DNA of 44,528 nt from Chloroflexi bacterium OLB13 (GTDB taxonomy: Bacteria; Chloroflexota; Anaerolineae; Aggregatilineales; Phototrophicaceae): contig JZRA01000123.1 of assembly GCA_001567485.1 (NCBI GenBank), forward strand, positions 1 through 44,528. Reading direction: 5' to 3'. Position numbers and translations under genes: made by a program. The notes under the pieces were generated by a model that did not search any database, was not told the DNA's origin, and worked only from the letters and a program-made list of their open reading frames with translations. This document shows positions 1 to 9,200 of the stretch, piece by piece (position 1 is the first letter of the stretch; each line of letters begins with the position of its first letter).

Positions 1-409
1 CCCACTCAACCAGACCATCTTTTCGGCTATGAGCTGGCTATAAGCCGTCGTTTTCAAGCCCAACTGTTTATCCAGGGGGAAAATGACCCTTGCCACAGGT
101 CTGACATTGGTAGTAATCCCGCTCCACTTTCACTTCGCCGCGCAAGGTGACGACCTGTCTGGACTTTTTGCCTTTGTAACGCAATTTGCCACCGCATCTC
201 TCACATAAGCCCGGTCTGGTCTGCTGGGCATCCACAACCATTTCCTGTAGCAACGATTGGCGAAGTTCAATCTCAAGATCGCCAACCAAATCTTCCATCT
301 CGCTCATGCTCAGGTCACGACGCCCTGCTTTCTGCCTAAGCAGGTTCTCAATCGCTTCATATGCCCGTTCTTGCAAGCGACTTCTCAATTCATCACTGGA
401 TGCTGACAT
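1..409 (-). pseudogene. ISKra4 family transposase, N-terminal fragment, frameshifted
   Basis: The ATG at 409 opens a 113-residue frame that stops at 68. Its middle holds a zinc-ribbon-like pair CERCGG and CQTCGKG, typical of the N-terminus of ISKra4-family transposases, which cut and rejoin the element's ends. In the family the second ribbon is followed by 'FPLD...LGL'. Here the open frame ends FPPG-stop, but moving one base forward at the TTTTCCCCCTGG run (75-83 on the plus strand) restores FPLDKQLGLKTTAYSQLIAE, and this frame stays open to the edge. It is therefore either broken by one extra base or read through a +1 shift. The DDE catalytic region lies outside the window. Confidence 0.75.
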
Positions 410-481
410 CGTTGCAGTGCCTCGCTGTATTTTGAGCTTCTCTCCTATTTTAACCTTTTGCCCCTAACTTGAAATGCACCC
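1..481 (-). mobile_element. Partial ISKra4-like insertion sequence (5' end of the element)
   Basis: The element runs off the left edge of the window. It contains the N-terminal part of an ISKra4-type transposase on the minus strand. Its outer end is inferred at about 481, where the minus strand reads GGGTGCATTTCAAGTTAGG ahead of the transposase gene. The other end is outside the window, so the terminal inverted repeat and the target duplication cannot be confirmed. A promoter-like pair for the next gene starts only about 16 bases beyond this end. Confidence 0.6.
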
Positions 482-496
482 ATTCGGCAACGTCAC

Positions 497-525
497 CTGA
501 CGTTCTGCGCAAGCAGTGATAGAAT
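497..525 (+). promoter_or_regulatory. Candidate promoter of the M28 peptidase gene
   Basis: A -35-like CTGACG (497-502) and a -10-like TAGAAT (520-525) are separated by 17 bases. Transcription would start near 532 and leave a leader of about 24 bases before the ATG at 556. No Shine-Dalgarno sequence is visible in that leader. This is pattern matching only. Confidence 0.45.
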
Positions 526-555
526 CCCGTCTGTACGCTAAACGACGAAACACCG

Positions 556-1935
556 ATGAAACGACTGTTACTCCTCAGCCTGCTGCTGGTGACGGCGCTG
601 GCAGGTTGCAATCTCGGCATGAGCGACGACGCCGGCCCGGCGACCATTCAGCCGCGACCGCAGATCACCGATCAGCCGCTGCCGACGCTGGGCTACAGCA
701 CGCAGATCCCGCAAACCGGCGGCACCCCTGCGCCAACGCCGATCTCGCAGATTTCCGGCGCACAGCTCTATACCCTGCTCAATCAGGTGACGGCCAACAG
801 CCTGCTCAACACGATCACCACCCTACAGAACTTCAAGACACGCCACGTCAACAGCACGCAGTCGTCGGCGACCGAAGGAATCGGGGCGGCGGCCAACTGG
901 TTGTACGGCGAGTTCCTCAAGATTCAAGACCAGTCGCGCGGGAATTTTCAAGCGTTTACCCATCCGTTCAAGGCGACATATAACGGGCAGACGACCGACC
1001 AGCGCAATATCGTCGGCATCATCAACGGCACACTTCCCAACACGCCGGCCATCGTGATCGGGGCGCACTACGACAGCCGCACCGACGACCTGACCGACGC
1101 TGCCGGCGTTGCTCCCGGCGCCGATGACAACGGATCGGGCGTCGCCGCCGTGCTGGAGATGGCGCGCGTCCTCAGCCAACTGCGCCCGCGCAGCACCATT
1201 ATCCTCGTCCTGTTCTCGGCGGAGGAAGTCAATCGGCAGGGCAGCACGGCGTTCGTGCGCGACTACATCAAGTTCTACAACATCCCCGTGCGCGTGATGA
1301 TCAACATCGACACGGTGGGCAGCACCAACGACCGCTTCGGCAACGTCAACGACCACGAACTGCGCATCTTCAGCGCCGGGCCGGACACGTCGCCCTCGCG
1401 TGACATGGCGCGCATGATCGACTTTATCACCGACAACCACAGCACCGACCTCAAGCTGATTTTCGTCGAGGACATCGACCGCGAGGGCCGCTTCGGCGAT
1501 CACTTCTCGTTCAGCGAGGCCGGTATCCCCGCCGTCCGCATCATCGAGGCGCTTGAAGATCATACCAACCGTGAGGGCCGCGACTGGGTGCAGTACATCG
1601 AGCCGGATTATCTGCGTAAGAGCGTCCGCACGCTGACCACGATGGTATTGGCGCTCGCCGACGGCCTGCCCTATCCGCAAACCATCGTCGTACGCGATAT
1701 GGGCGACGGTATGCGCCGGCTCGTCTGGGAGCAGGTCGAAGGCGCCACCGGCTATATCGTCGCGCTGCGGCGTGTGGGAGATGTCACCTTCGAGCAGCAG
1801 TTCAGCGCCGGAACGGGCACGACCGCGTTCGACTGCGACTGCTTCACATCCGACCGATTCCGTGGCATTTCCGTCGCCGCGATCAACGAGAACGGGATCA
1901 TGGGGCCGCTGTCGCCCGAGGTCGTCGTCCCGTAG
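556..1935 (+). CDS. M28 family zinc aminopeptidase, lipoprotein
   Basis: A 459-residue predicted exported metallopeptidase. Residues 1-18 form a lipoprotein signal ending in the lipobox LAGC (Cys18), so the enzyme should be anchored on the outer face of the membrane. A Pro/Thr-rich linker (about 25-65) precedes the peptidase domain. The M28 co-catalytic zinc ligands are visible: H171 in GAHYDSR, an Asp in PGADDNGSG (190/191), the E223-E224 pair in FSAEEVNRQG, D252 in INIDTVGS and H316 in FGDHFSF. Residues about 375-459 look like a beta-rich, fibronectin-like tail. M28 enzymes remove N-terminal amino acids from peptides; the substrate is unknown. The next gene begins 15 bases downstream, so the two are probably co-transcribed. 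The start at 556 gives a perfect lipoprotein signal. Confidence 0.9.
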   Translation: MKRLLLLSLLLVTALAGCNLGMSDDAGPATIQPRPQITDQPLPTLGYSTQIPQTGGTPAPTPISQISGAQLYTLLNQVTANSLLNTITTLQNFKTRHVNSTQSSATEGIGAAANWLYGEFLKIQDQSRGNFQAFTHPFKATYNGQTTDQRNIVGIINGTLPNTPAIVIGAHYDSRTDDLTDAAGVAPGADDNGSGVAAVLEMARVLSQLRPRSTIILVLFSAEEVNRQGSTAFVRDYIKFYNIPVRVMINIDTVGSTNDRFGNVNDHELRIFSAGPDTSPSRDMARMIDFITDNHSTDLKLIFVEDIDREGRFGDHFSFSEAGIPAVRIIEALEDHTNREGRDWVQYIEPDYLRKSVRTLTTMVLALADGLPYPQTIVVRDMGDGMRRLVWEQVEGATGYIVALRRVGDVTFEQQFSAGTGTTAFDCDCFTSDRFRGISVAAINENGIMGPLSPEVVVP

Positions 1936-1950
1936 CATGGAGCATGGTTC

Positions 1951-3317
1951 ATGGGCATACGCCTAGATTGGGAGTCCGATTCGGCGTCCGCGGGCAAGTC
2001 CGCCTACGTCGCCACGGAAGACCCCGCGCTCAAGCGCAAGCGGGCTGCGGCTCGCGCCAAGTTTCTGCTGGTGTTCACCGGCACGGCGATCGTGTTCGGC
2101 GTGCTTGCGCTGGTAGTTACATGGCGGCTAAACGAGGCCAACGCCTACATCGAATCGCTGCTGCGCGATACTGTCGAGGCCGAATTCGCCGCCTTACGCA
2201 TCGGCGACTGGAACGCGTTCGGCAGCATTCAGCGCAGCGCGTCCGAGGAATGGCTGGCCGAGCAGCGCGCGCTCTTTGATGACGTGCAGATCGAGAAGAC
2301 CAAAGGCACCGTCCAGCTTGACGGGGTGATTCGCAGTGTCGAGGTCGATGGCACGCGCGGACGTGTGCTGGTCGACTGGACACGCGACGGAGTCGCCATC
2401 ACGCAAGCGTGGTTCTACTGGCGTTATGATGATGGCTGGCGACATGTGCCGTCCGACCTGACGTTCTGGGGCGAGCCGGCCGAACTGCGCGGCACACTCG
2501 TCACCATCGCGCACCGCACGGTCGATGCCGCGCTCGCGCAGACGATGGGCGTGCGCATCGAGTCGTGGATTTCGAGCACCTGCGGCCCAATCCTCGAATG
2601 TGGCGATCTTCCGCACGTCACGCTCGAAATCGGCCCGACTTCTACCTGACAACGCAGTGGGATACCCAACAACCGTGGCGGCTTCTCGTGCCGTCCCCGT
2701 ATGTCGGCGGCGCATCGTCGACGGAGCCGTTCAGCGGCGTGCTGCTGGTCAACGTCGCGGATGCCATCGCCACCCGGCTTGTCGCGGTCTCGCTGGCGAC
2801 GACTCAGCCGTATGATCCCGCTACCGACGCGGGCTATATCGCCAACGCCGTCCGTCAATGGCTCGTCGCGCGGTACGCCGGTTACGAGGCGGCAAGCTCG
2901 CCGATCGCCAGCCTCGCCGCGCAGCGCGGGACATCAGCGCTCGGCCACATGCTTCGCGCGCTCTCGCCGGACTCGTCGCTGCAGGTGATCCTCGACGCGA
3001 TGGGCACCACCGGCCCCAACAGCGGCGAGATCGACTGGCGCGACCTCATCCGGTACCGGATCGTGCTGGAGGCGACGCTGGTCGCGCGCGGTGATCCGAA
3101 CGTCTCGCGCCTATACATCGAGGAGATGCGGAGCCGCGCCACCGAACAGCGCATTGATCCGTCACAACCCGTCGACGTGCGGCTTGCTCAGGCCGTCACC
3201 GCGCCAGACGGCTCGCCCGCGCTGATCGCCTCGGTGATCGTCGGTGAAGGCGCAGACGCCCGCGAGGAGTCGGTGTACTACTACTGGCGCAGCGGGACAT
3301 GGCTGCGCGCCAGCTAG
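1951..3317 (+). pseudogene. Membrane-anchored protein of unknown function, frameshifted
   Basis: I do not recognise the family. The first frame (1951-2649) encodes a short cytoplasmic N-terminus rich in Lys/Arg, one transmembrane helix at about residues 38-60 (FLLVFTGTAIVFGVLALVV), then a helical and beta-rich extracytoplasmic part. It stops at 2649, while the continuation lies in another frame to 3317. Adding one C at the GGCCCG run near 2634-2638 fuses ...VTLEIGP to DFYLTTQWDTQQPW and gives one 455-residue protein. The ATG at 1951 has GGAG eight bases upstream. It follows the M28 lipoprotein by 15 bases and is probably in its operon, which suggests a cell-surface role. The break may be an assembly indel. 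Confidence 0.7.
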
Positions 3318-3354
3318 CTCAAGGGCGGGGAAGAGCAGTGATGAGGGGAAAGGG

Positions 3355-3375
3355 GTCAGCTGCCAGTGGTCAGCG
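3355..3375 (+). repeat. Three heptad repeats of the GTCAGTG type
   Basis: GTCAGCT, GCCAGTG and GTCAGCG follow each other without gaps in the intergenic space after the membrane protein. The same heptad (and its complement) occurs at 22191-22324, so this may be a dispersed short repeat. The copy here is short and imperfect. Confidence 0.4.
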
Positions 3376-3392
3376 CTCGGCGGGCCGGCAGC

Positions 3393-3421
3393 AAAAACGG
3401 CCTACGTCGCGCGTAGGCCGT
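3393..3421 (-). terminator. Intrinsic terminator of the ndk operon
   Basis: A perfect 10-bp inverted repeat ACGGCCTACG (3397-3406) and CGTAGGCCGT (3412-3421) encloses a 5-base loop. On the minus strand it is followed by a run of U from the AAAAA at 3393-3397. It lies 22 bases beyond the ndk stop, exactly where a terminator for the minus-strand operon is expected. Confidence 0.82.
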
Positions 3422-3443
3422 GCTGAACTGCTGAAAGCCGTTG

Positions 3444-3902
3444 TTAATCCGGACGGGTGATCCACAACTCCGTGGCGCGCTCGTAGCTGATGAGTTCGTC
3501 ATCGCTGAACCAGATCGGCACTTCACGCGCGGCGTCGTTGGCATCCGCCGATCCATGCACGATATTACGGCTGATATGGATCGCCAGATCGCCGCGAATC
3601 GTACCGGCCGGGGCCTCATTCGCGTGCGTATCACCAATGGTCAGGCGGCACGCTTTGATGGCATCCCAACCTTCCCACACCATCGCCACGACCGGCCCGG
3701 ACGTCAGATACGATACTAGCCCAGGATAAAAACCTTTGTTGATGTGCGCTTCATAGTGCTTCGCGAGGATCGACTCGGTCGGCAGCATGAACTTCATCGC
3801 AACCAGCTTCAGGCCGCGGCGCTCGAACCGGCTGATGACTTCACCGATCAGCCCGCGCTGAACGCCATCGGGCTTCACCAGAATCAGGGTACGCTCAACC
3901 AT
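3444..3902 (-). CDS. ndk: Nucleoside diphosphate kinase
   Basis: A 152-residue NDK, the usual length. It transfers the gamma phosphate of ATP to nucleoside diphosphates through a phospho-histidine and balances cytoplasmic NTP pools. The N-terminus ERTLILVKPDGVQRG and the active-site motif NIVHGSAD with H116 are visible. The family's usual HGSDS reads HGSAD here, a mild deviation; the remaining core is conventional. The ATG at 3902 is chosen because AGGAG lies five bases upstream; an in-frame ATG at 3926 lacks such a site. It is the last gene of a minus-strand operon behind two large acidic TPR proteins and is followed by a clear terminator. Confidence 0.97.
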   Translation of the reverse strand: MVERTLILVKPDGVQRGLIGEVISRFERRGLKLVAMKFMLPTESILAKHYEAHINKGFYPGLVSYLTSGPVVAMVWEGWDAIKACRLTIGDTHANEAPAGTIRGDLAIHISRNIVHGSADANDAAREVPIWFSDDELISYERATELWITRPD

Positions 3903-3925
3903 GTTGACTCCTGTATCAGACAGCA

Positions 3926-3950
3926 CAAACGGGCCTGTTCAGCCCGTTTG
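3926..3950 (-). other. Intercistronic hairpin upstream of ndk
   Basis: CAAACGGGC (3926-3934) and GCCCGTTTG (3942-3950) form a perfect 9-bp stem with a 7-base loop in the 71-base gap before ndk. No U-run follows it on the minus strand, so it looks like an RNA-processing or stability hairpin or a weak attenuator and not a full terminator. Confidence 0.5.
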
Positions 3951-3973
3951 CATTCGGGTTCCAAACGGCGAAA

Positions 3974-6202
3974 TTATAGCAGGTTGAGCGCGGCGCGATA
4001 AGTGTCGAGCGCCTGCTGCAGCTTGCCACGGCGCAGCAGCACATCGCCATACACGCGCAGAACGGCCGGGTTGCTCTTATGAACGGGATCGCGCGTGATC
4101 CGTTCGACATCGACCTCCACCTCTTCCAGCGCCACCTCGGAGCGAATTAGCCGCTCATACGCATCGAGCATCGCGTTGACATCGCCGAGTTTGAGGCTGG
4201 CGCGAGCCTGATTGATGACGTTGGCCGCCTCGGACAGCGGGATCGCCGCAAGCCGTTCAGCCGCCGGACGGCTTGGCTCGACACGGCGCGGCACAATCGG
4301 GCTGGGGGCCGGAACTGGCGCGATGATCGGAGATGGCTCGGCCGGCGCGGCATCTGCTGTCGGCTCCGGGTTGAGGATCTTGTACTCCTCTGTGCTGAGC
4401 GACTCGGACAGCCATGACGGCACCGCCCCGACTTCATCCGACTCGAGCTGTGCCTGCTTCAGCCAATCCGGCAGCTCGTCCTCGATATTGACCGGCGTGG
4501 GCGTCGCGGTCGACATCGCAGCGCCTTCGTCAATCGTCGTTTCATGCTCCATCCAACTGGGGATCGACTGCGGTTCGCCGGGCGGGAGTTCATCCTCGAT
4601 CGGCAGGTCAGCCGTTTCCAACTGGACGGCCGGCGTCTCGACCGACGCCGATTCGGCAGATGACACCGGCTCGGTCGCTGCACGCGCCGCCTCGACTTCG
4701 TGCGCCGCCGAGTCATACCACGCCGCCAAGCGTCCGGTCTCGGTCAGGCGCTCCTCACGCTCAAGCTCGAACGCCTCGACCCACGGATCATCCATCTGGA
4801 CGCGGATCGCGCCGGTGTCCAGCGGCACGACTTCAATATCGCTGAAGTCGAGTTCGGGCGCTTCCTCTGCCGGTGGATTGGCCTGCATCTGGTTGAACAT
4901 CTCTTCAAATTCGGCGCTTTGTTCTTCGCTGACCGGCGCTGTCAGCCAATCCGGCAGATCGCCGGTCTCGGCCAGCTCGGCGTCGGTCGGCGGCAGGCCC
5001 ACCTGTTCGATCAGCCAGCTCGGCAGTTCGTTTTGCACCAGAACGCCGTCCTCATCGAGCGCCCCGACGGCTTCCTCATCCTCGTCAGAGACATCGTCGC
5101 GCCGAATCCCCTGATCGAGCAGCGCGCCCATCCACGCTTCGACGTCCTCGGCCGGCACATCAGCGCCGGTGTCGAGCGCATCGCTGACCTCGCCGAGGCC
5201 CGGCACTTCGATGGTGGGCAGCCCCGAACGCACGGCAATCCCGGCCTCGTGGTCGACATCGCTCGGTTCGTCATCATCACGCACACCGAGGTCATCGTCG
5301 CCAATACGGTCGAAGAACGCATCGAGGTCATCACTGGCGTCAAGGACTTCCTTGCTGGCGGCGGCCTGTTCGGCCAACCGTTCCATCGACTGTGTGTCGG
5401 CGAAGTCGGAAAGCCAATCCATCGAATCGTTCAGAACGGCCGATACCGCCGAATCTTCGAGGATGTCGGAGTCCTCAAGCAGCATCTCCTCATCCATCTC
5501 CCCGATTGCATCCGCGTTGACGCCGATACCAAACTCGAGGTCTTCCTTGAGCGCTTCCGGCTCGTCGATGTCCGGTACGCTGACGAGGCTCTCAAGCCAC
5601 TCCAGCTGATCGTCGGCAGCGGCGGCGGGTTCCAAGTCGCCCAAACCCTCCAGACTGCCGAAGTCGAGCGACTCCAACGCGCCGAGGTCTGGCGCGGCAT
5701 CGAGGCTCGGCATCCAGTCGTCGGCGGCCTGCCCCTCATCGGACAAACTGCCCAGCGATGCCAGAAAATCGTCGGCTTCGAGTTCAGCGTCGACGGCGTC
5801 CCCACTAATCGCGGCAGGCAGCTCAAACTCGTCAGCATCGGATACGCCGCTCAGATCAGCAAGGAACTGCAGCGGGTTAGTCGCGCCGGACTCGGGTTGA
5901 AGATCGGCTTCGTGCTCTGCTTGCGGTTCGGGCGTTTCGCCTTTTTCAGAGCGCATCGCAGCGATTCGGGCGGCACGCGCCTCGTCCTCAACCGCCTTCT
6001 TCTGCGCCCAAACCTCCGGATCCATGCCATAGGGGATATAGCCCGGCTCGTCAATCTCGACCGAATTCGGGTCGATTTCAGGGACGTCCATATCGGCCGA
6101 CGTGGTCAGACCTTCGGTCGCGCCTTGCCGCTTGGCGAGAGCCTCCATCCACGCCATCATCTCCTCTGGCGTCATAGAGTCGAAATCTGGCATGTTCTCC
6201 AT
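3974..6202 (-). CDS. Acidic protein with tryptophan motifs and a C-terminal TPR-like region
   Basis: A 742-residue, strongly acidic and largely low-complexity protein. The N-terminus carries FDSMTPEEMMAWMEALAKRQ and a following EIDEPGYIPYG block, which resemble a start I associate with Chloroflexota TPR proteins. The middle (about 100-600) is Asp/Glu/Ala/Ser-rich, predicted disordered, and punctuated by short motifs of the form (P/L/D)-(D/E/S)-W-(L/M), for example LEWLES, MDWLSD, PSWLIE, PDWLTA, PDWLKQ and PSWLSE, about a dozen in all. The last roughly 100 residues (after PRRVEPSRPAAERL) are helical and TPR-like, ending RRGKLQQALDTYRAALNLL. The ATG at 6202 has AGAGGA seven bases upstream; a TTG one codon earlier is less likely. 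It lies 28 bases after a related protein and probably acts with it. No enzymatic domain is visible. Confidence 0.85.
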   Translation of the reverse strand: MENMPDFDSMTPEEMMAWMEALAKRQGATEGLTTSADMDVPEIDPNSVEIDEPGYIPYGMDPEVWAQKKAVEDEARAARIAAMRSEKGETPEPQAEHEADLQPESGATNPLQFLADLSGVSDADEFELPAAISGDAVDAELEADDFLASLGSLSDEGQAADDWMPSLDAAPDLGALESLDFGSLEGLGDLEPAAAADDQLEWLESLVSVPDIDEPEALKEDLEFGIGVNADAIGEMDEEMLLEDSDILEDSAVSAVLNDSMDWLSDFADTQSMERLAEQAAASKEVLDASDDLDAFFDRIGDDDLGVRDDDEPSDVDHEAGIAVRSGLPTIEVPGLGEVSDALDTGADVPAEDVEAWMGALLDQGIRRDDVSDEDEEAVGALDEDGVLVQNELPSWLIEQVGLPPTDAELAETGDLPDWLTAPVSEEQSAEFEEMFNQMQANPPAEEAPELDFSDIEVVPLDTGAIRVQMDDPWVEAFELEREERLTETGRLAAWYDSAAHEVEAARAATEPVSSAESASVETPAVQLETADLPIEDELPPGEPQSIPSWMEHETTIDEGAAMSTATPTPVNIEDELPDWLKQAQLESDEVGAVPSWLSESLSTEEYKILNPEPTADAAPAEPSPIIAPVPAPSPIVPRRVEPSRPAAERLAAIPLSEAANVINQARASLKLGDVNAMLDAYERLIRSEVALEEVEVDVERITRDPVHKSNPAVLRVYGDVLLRRGKLQQALDTYRAALNLL

Positions 6203-6230
6203 CAAACGTTCCTCTCAGCGTCCCCGAACG

Positions 6231-9200
6231 CTAGTTCGTCTGGGCGTCGTCGTCGAAGCGCAGCCATTCTGGAAGCGCGTCATCGTCGTTATCCGCGGTG
6301 GCGACCGGGGTGCTGGTCTGCGTTTCATCACGCAGCCCACGCAGCCACACGGGCGGTTCGTCGAACGGGAACCGAATCGGCCTGCGCGACGGCGCACCGA
6401 CCGTCGGCGGCGCCAGCTCCTCGTCGACGATATTGTTCAGCCAGCTAAAATCGCTCTTGCCTGCGTTGAAGAATTCGCCACTTTCATCGCCATCGGCATC
6501 CTCCAGTGCGCTGACGTTCACCTCCAGCCCCGGCACCATGGCATTCAGCCAGTCCGGCGAGTTGGTGGCGGATGCAGTCAGCGTCTCGTCCGCGGGCAGT
6601 TCCGGCTCAAGTAGGTCTGCGTCGTCCAAAATCTCTCCCGAAAGCTCCCTCTGCGCCTCAAGCTGACCGGAAGGCACATCGGCGTCAAGCATCGCCGCGG
6701 CGGCCGCGCCAAGTTCGAGTTCGTTGTCCGGCTCCAGCTCGATAGTCTCCACCGCCTCGGTCGATTCTTCGCCTTCGAGGTAGCTCAATTCGTAGCTTGG
6801 TTCGCCCGCATCCGCCAAGTCAGGCTGGATGTTGGTGGCGTCGCCAATGACGTTCTGGCTGTCGTCCAACCATGCCAGATCACCTGACTCGGCGCCAGCT
6901 TCGTCGGTGGCTGGCTCTACGTCCTTCAACCAGTCAGGCGTCTCATCCGCCGGTTCGGCGGCCATACGGCCCGTATCGACCTCGGAGAACCAGTCAGGCT
7001 CCTGCGGAACAGGCACCGAATCGGCGACTTCCTCGTCTTTCTCCAGCCAGTCAAGCGCCTCGTCGGCGGCTTCCGAGGAAGCGACCTCGCCTGCGCCCGC
7101 CTCCGCGAGCCAATCCGGCAGGTCATCCGCTTCCGCCTCGATGTCTGCGGCATCAGCCGCCGGAACATCGGAGTCGGCTTCGTCGTCGGCATTCAGCCAG
7201 TCGAGCGAGTCGTCCACCGGTTCGACCGCTTCGCTGACGGCGTCGGCGGCCTCTTGTCCGGCCGAATTCAGAAACGCCATGAAATCGGCATCCGCAGCCT
7301 CATCCGGCGCCACGCTGTCAACGGCCGCGTCAACGGCCGTGCCTTGTGGGCTGCTCGTCCCGTTCTCCGCTTCGTTCAACGCGCTCAACCAATCGGGCGT
7401 TTCACCGGAATCGGCGTCGGCTGCCGCGGCGACCTCGGCGCTGCTCTCCGGCTGATCTTCATCCGGCGCGGCATCGCTTAGGGCAGCAGCCCCCGCAGCG
7501 ACAAGGCCGGTCGCGCCGATCCAGTCGGCAAGCTCGGAAACGGCGTCGCCCACCTCAGCCGGCTGATCGGGCACGGCCTCGCCCTCGACTGACTCGGGTT
7601 GAATCGGCATCGGCTGAATATCCTCCGACGCCTCTACGTTTGGCTCGGCTTCGCTAAACAACCACTCGCCGGCCTCATCAGCCGTCTGCGCCTCAGGTGC
7701 GGGCGATTCGTCACGGAGGGCCGCCATCCACTCCGGCACATCGCCACCTTCGACTTCGTCAGCGCCGGGATCCCACAGGTCAGAGACATTCGGGTCATCC
7801 GCTGCAGAAAGCGCCGCGGCCTCAGCCGAATCGACCGGGTTCGACACCGCCGCGAGCCAATCGGGAATCGCCGCGTCCGCGTCTTCCTCAGCGCCCGGCA
7901 CGGCATCCCAGTCGATGTCATCGGCGCCAGATTCTTCCGCCGCCGCCATCCAGTCGAACTCCTCCCTAGCCTGCGGAGCCTCAGGCTGGACGCCGCTCGG
8001 TTCGCTTTCAGGCTCGTCGTGCGGCGTCTCGTGTTCGCTCATCGGGCTGTCTCCCTCTTGATCTTCGCCGTCCGCCTTGATAAAGGCAAGCAGTCCGGTC
8101 ATTCCTGTCGATGTCGGTGTCGCGGGTTCCTCGTTCGTTTCTGGATGGCTGCGCGGCGCATCAGGGTCGACCAGCGCTTCCGTGCGCTTGTACGTAACCT
8201 CGACGACTTCATCCACCAACTCCAATCCGTCTTCCTTCGCCCAAGCAAGCGGATCGGCTTCCTGATCCTGTTCGGATTCGTCATCGACCGTGACGCCGGC
8301 TTCGTGCATCCATGCGAGCGGATCGGCGTCGGACGAGTCCAGCTCGACGCCGGCCTCGACATCCAGCGCATCCGACCAGCGCGGAGCTTGGCTCTCCGCA
8401 TTTTCGACCATTTCGATGTCGTCATGTTCGCGCAACCACGCGAGGGGATCGGCGTCATCATCCTCGGCTCCGGCGGTCGCCGGTTCCATCGGCCCGTCAA
8501 GCTCGCGCGCGACATCGCCAGAGTACGCCTCGAACCCGCCAGTCGGGCTGAGCAGGTCGTCCAGCTCTGGCATCTCGTCCTCGCGCGCTTCCTCGGATGC
8601 ATAGACTTCGTGATCCACCGTGCCGCTGCGCATCCACGCCAGCGGGTCTTCAGGGTCGATGTCTGCGGCCTCTGGCGGAATGTCGGACCCGCCCGCTGTC
8701 GCCAATAAGCCGGTCAAGCCGGTTCGCTCAGCCGAAAGATCGGGGCGCGGTTCTTCGGTATCCATGTCGCCAAAGGCGGTAAAGTTCCTCAAGAATTCAT
8801 CGAAATCTTCAATCGGCTCGCCGTCTGTTTGCGCATCAAGCGCCGACAAGTCCAACCATTCCTCGGCGGCCGGCGGGGTCACAGGCTCGGCAGCGGCCAT
8901 CTCGGACGTCGTGCGATCTTGTTCCGCCTTCATCGTGGTCATCGACGGCAGCGTATCGCCTTCATCCGCTGCCTGATCTTCAATCCACTGCTCGACCTCA
9001 GGCGTCACATCCGGCGCTGCGCCCCATGCCGGTGCGTTGTCCACGGTCGACTCGTCCGGCGCCTCCGCCCACGACAAGTCAAGGTTCGCGTCGGCCACGG
9101 GTTCCTCGTCGATCCCCTCGTCGGAGGGCATCATCCAGTCAAGATTGAACTCCTCCGCCTCGTCGCTTGTGAGTTGGTCGGCGAGTACGGCCTCCAGCCC

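Noticed and set aside
823..1938. Long open frame on the minus strand opposite the M28 peptidase
   Set aside because: It is a GC-bias shadow of the peptidase gene, with no domain, no signal and no start context.
4700..6448. 582-codon open frame on the plus strand
   Set aside because: It lies antisense to the acidic TPR proteins; their Asp/Glu/Ala codons avoid stops on the other strand. The translation has no recognisable domain.
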